64,000 bases of DNA. Origin: Amblyomma americanum (lineage: Eukaryota > Arthropoda > Arachnida > Ixodida > Ixodidae). The notes beneath the pieces were generated by a model that saw only the letters and a list, made by a program, of their open reading frames with translations, ran no database searches and was not told the origin of the DNA. Positions 60,279 through 64,000 of the stretch are shown here, piece after piece. Where the stretch lies: NCBI RefSeq assembly GCF_052857255.1, contig NC_135497.1, positions 190,512,290-190,576,289 on the forward strand, read 5' to 3'. The position numbers and the translations under genes were made by a program. The stretch's first letter is position 1. Each line of letters begins with the position of its first letter.

Positions 60279-61961
60279 CCGAGGGAACTTCCTCGTTATT
60301 TCCCCTCTTAGCCTGGAGGTAAACTTCAAGATATCGCTTAAATGCGTTCGTATAGCAGCAGCCACGTGATATCATGGAGACGACGACCGTGACCTGTAAG
60401 GCCAACAATTTTAAGATTCAATGCGAAGGGATCAACTGGTGATAGTTCTTCACGGCAAGCCCCGGAAGACAGAAAAAGAACGCCGCTATCGGCGTTGTGA
60501 ATAAAGAGAAGAGCACAGAAAGAAGGAAACCCAACGAGGCGCTATAATCTGCTCGGCTAGACGCGCACCTTGGCAGCCAAGCAAGGAGGCCTGCAGCGCC
60601 GTACGCGCCAGTTGAAAAGGCGCGAGCCGGGGCAACAGAATAAGTGAGAGCACTTGGACATCACTCTATTTTCCGTTGCCGCTCAAGCTCTCCGCTTCCT
60701 TCGGACTCGCCGACGAACGGTCCCCACCGGAGCAAGCGCTCCTTTTCCCAAATCCCAAAGCGGTTCTCCCGTTCAACGGCTGTTGACGTGCCCGCGGCCG
60801 AACCCCGAGCAGAGGAGAGAGCGAGGCTGGGAACCTGGGCTGTCCATCGTCCCGCGAGGCCCGGCCGTCAACAAACGGAGGAGGCAGGCGTGCGGCGAAA
60901 GCCAGAAGAGGAAGCGGAGACGCGCGACTGGCCTTGGCCTCGACCTTGGCGCCGCCGCACTGGTGCGGGCCGGCTCCGCATCTGGTCGCCCCTGCAGGCC
61001 AGTGTCTCCAGATAACGGCAGCTGCCGAGGCCTCGGGCGGCTGCGGCCCCTCCGGCTCCTATCAGCGCGCTCTGACTGGTGACGGCACACGCCTTGGGCC
61101 GTAGGAGTCGTTCGCGATTATCTCAGCCGAGGCATAAGCGACCGTATCAAACAGTGGGGCCGATGTTGTTTCCCGTCGACTATACGCAGCCACGAGAGCC
61201 GCTCGCAGTGGAAGCGAACAGAGCTCGAGCAGCTCTTTAAAACACGATCGAAACACTTGGGCTGCGGTCGACCTTTCGAACCAGTGGCCCAGTCAGCAGC
61301 GGTCGCGCGTGGTCGTAGCTGCGATCAGCCGCCGGTGGAGGCCTTCACGAAGCCCTTCAAGCGTTGCACGACGGTGGCTAAAAGTGCCTGCGCCCAGCGC
61401 AACTGATTTTACGCAACCAGTCGCAACAATGGAGCTCTGGCTATTACGGAGAGCATTGCACAACATTTACACGGCAGGAACGCATTTGAGGGTCACGGCT
61501 CCCTCTTATTTTTCCCTGCTTGCGACTGCCCGTACCGTTTCGGGGTGTGCCCAGCTCCCCGGAAGAATGGCCGATCGAACAAGCGAGGCGCGCAAACAGC
61601 ACGCATCTTCGCGAATGCAGCATGTGAAACTGCGTGCCAGTAATGATGACGAAGATCTTGTATTAAAAATATAAAAAAGAAGATAAAGGCACGATAAAAG
61701 AGGCTTGGTGGTCGCGAAACATATATGTTCGCAGGCCGCCTGAACGGTGGCAGGAAAAAAAAATACAAGGTATAAGGCAGGGAGACAGGCAATCGGCAAA
61801 AAACTCTGGCCGCGTGGAACTCGCTCAGTCGAATTGCAAAGTCAGTCTTTCGCCGCTCCGTTTCGCTGGCCGTTCCTTCTTCACCTTCGTCCCTGGATGT
61901 GGATTCACTCTCCCCACCCCCACTCGGTTTCGCCGGCGCGCGCCGCGCCGCCGGCAGCAGC
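60275..61961. other. GC-rich intergenic sequence, no gene recognised
   Basis: Overlapping frames at 60644-61090 are GC-driven. An ATG at 61429 in CAACAATGG context opens 81 codons of unknown sequence with no other support. Confidence 0.35.
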
Positions 61962-62072
61962 AGCTGCTCCGCACCACGTGACCTGCCACGGCGCCGCCAC
62001 GGAGCTCAAGGGGTGTCACGCTGAAGGCTCGAGGTGCTAGAGTAGTGTAGCTCTCGCTACAAAAAGGGCAGG
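61962..62072 (-). repeat. Second copy of the GC-rich repeat found at 36680-36900
   Basis: GTCACGCTGAAGGCTCGAGG and GTGTAGCTCTCGCTACAAAA match the complement of 36680-36735. A CCACGTGACC block lies on the far side as in the first copy. Confidence 0.7.
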
Positions 62073-64000
62073 ACTACATGGGAGAAAAGATTATCGGCAG
62101 AAACTATACTTGCAACTACGTAAGCCGATTTGCACACCAACGCACACAGAGAACACGTCCGTGTTTCTCTTAGCCTCGTGTTCAAGCTATGGGACGCTAA
62201 ACCCCACTGACATACCGTACCGTACCATGCGAACGGCGCGAAGCGACCCCGCAACAACGCATCGTTTCCTCAGACGGCAGCTCCACGTAAGTTGTGCATC
62301 AGCGACCGCAGCCTTGCAAGGCCTCCAAATAATAACGAGCAGGTGGGTGGGGGGGGGGGAGAGAAAATAAAGCAAAAAGTTTCCATGCAATGAAACCGAA
62401 GAGCGTGCCTACCGATTTCACTTTGTACTAGCCATCGGGAAATTGGAGAAGCTGCTTCAGCGGGCATCGTTCAGCGAACTAACGTGCGCGGTGCGCCCGT
62501 CTTTGATCGCCGAGAGCCTCAGCAGAGCTCGTATACATGTCAGCATACACAGGCGGCTCTGTTTCCATAAACACTGGCTTCGCAGCGTCGACTGCATTCG
62601 CTTGCTTACACCGACCGCAACCACGGAAGATCCGAGAGGGTTACGTGATAAAGGTACGCAGACAAGAGGCGCCTCTGTCGCAGGGGAGAGATTTATCTCA
62701 CGAAACGGTGCACAACAAACACGGAAGGGGGTTGTATAAAAAGGGGGGAAGCGAGCCGCAACAAGTTCGCAAAACCTGGCGTTTATTTTAATGCTCAGGC
62801 CGTTCTCTGAGCGACTTAAGTTGGTAAAGGGCAGGCTCCTATGTTCGCCGCAAACACACGCGGTAACGCGCACGTGTGCACATGGTGCGTCAACGTCGTC
62901 TAACAATTCCGATGACTTAAAAGCTAGACCGGGGCGCACACGTTTGGGAGCGGAAGAGGCACACGCGAACCCCGAATGATAAGAAGGCGTCAAGGTCACA
63001 AGTCAAGGAGTCTCGGGTAACGAAGGGGTACGGAGCCCCTTGGCGAGATACTGCGCACTGGGGCCGGATGGAAGGAGTGAGCCCACAACCATCGACGAAC
63101 GATGCTCCGGAGTAAGAAAAGATTATCCATACGCACTCAGACATACATGAGAGGCACGCCTTTCAGAAGCATAGGCATGGTAAAGAGGTAGAAGACAAAA
63201 CTTAAGCATGGCTGCGAACTGTACAGTTTCTGACGAGTCTTAGAGCGAACAAAAGCAAAAGCAACGGTCGTGATCTGGCAGCGACCTCTCAAGGCAGAAA
63301 AAGTAGCCGCGCCGGCAAATTTCCTGAACCAGAAACTGACAAAGCACCCGGAAAGAAAAAAATCGTACCTGAGTTCAAGGAACCAACTGAGCCCTTATGT
63401 GTGCACCTGGCGGCTTCGACCAGCGTTTACACGAGAGCAGAGAGCACAAGGGCTGATATTAAAAGACAGCCATAATCATCTCCCCAACGAAGCGACCTGA
63501 GGGCTGATATCCGATGGCCTAGCAGGCTGACTTTGGAAGAGCGTTGCAGAGTCAGTTCGCGCAACGCGTACCAGCCGACGTTTTAGGCGAAGACCGGCCG
63601 TGTAAAGCAAGAGGGTGCAAAAGATGTGGTGACCATTCAATAAATCCTCAGCAAAATCCCGTGCACGAATCTGACAGTATACAACTGCCGGTACGCCCTA
63701 TATGGGACTACTCCAGTTTGTTTGCAGAACGTAAACAACGCTGATTCATGCACATCAATGCACACCTGTCAACTGGCTCCGCTCAGTTCGGTTATTAACG
63801 TTACCTCACTAAACGCGACCAAGTTCGCGCGTCACGCTTCAACTTTAAGGTGCTGAGTCCGTGGCGACCGTTCAGCGCCAGGATGACTAGACACTTATTA
63901 GTCAAGCAGGGGGGGGGGGGGGGGGGGGGGGGGCTACACGACCGCAGTGACTCGGCGACTTCCCCCGACTCAGCCGACCTGCATGTTCAAGAGCAGCTTA
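62073..64000. other. Intergenic sequence to the window end, G25 run
   Basis: G25 at 63909-63933. Open frames at 62457-62999 have no domain. Nothing else recognised. Confidence 0.4.

Noticed and set aside
61429..61674. 81-codon frame from an ATG in good context
   Set aside because: No recognised domain, no promoter or introns, and GC-rich surroundings.

Overview
The window looks like nuclear DNA of a hard tick (Ixodidae, probably a metastriate genus). It carries spliced coding exons with GT-AG borders, and several copies of a tRNA-headed SINE resembling the ixodid 'Ruka' family (recognised from memory, not searched). It also has a pogo/Tigger-type DNA transposon, a 5'-truncated RNase H-bearing LINE, many fold-back elements, long (TA)n arrays and long poly-G/poly-C runs. 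Nothing suggests bacterial or viral DNA.

Layout. Positions 1-11686 hold the only convincing protein gene, on the minus strand: a FAM13-type RhoGAP. Eight coding pieces join without any phase break into 399 codons. The start codon is at 11628-11630 and the 3' end lies beyond base 1. Its introns hold two SINE-like copies, a 113-bp hairpin element, an internally deleted Tigger element with TA target duplications, and a 33-bp minisatellite whose units are centred on variants of GGTCACGTGACC.

From 11.7 kb to 64 kb I find no convincing intact host gene. This part is more GC-rich and full of repeats. In order: SINEs at 14.1 and 15.5 kb; a candidate promoter plus first exon on the plus strand at 17.44-17.64 kb; a frameshifted THAP-domain exon at 19.4 kb; two adjacent inverted-repeat systems at 26.86-28.1 kb; a small MITE at 31.4 kb; a ten-unit, 196-bp head-to-tail satellite array at 32.68-34.64 kb beside a CpG-rich block; a composite fold-back at 36.56-37.38 kb; a 309-bp tandem duplication followed by (TA)n arrays at 47-48 kb; the LINE at 53.1-54.45 kb with an 11-bp target duplication; SINEs with (AAT)n tails at 56 and 58 kb; and further hairpins and microsatellites to the end.

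Functional picture. The host gene predicts a cytoplasmic regulator of Rho-family GTPases. The large repeat-rich side lies upstream of its first coding exon, so it may contain its promoter and non-coding first exon, but I cannot place these. The most unusual object is the 196-bp array: its period is close to one nucleosome repeat, nine of ten units keep a CACGTG E-box, every unit has a strong splice-donor-like site on the minus strand, and the two edge units resemble each other more than the interior ones.
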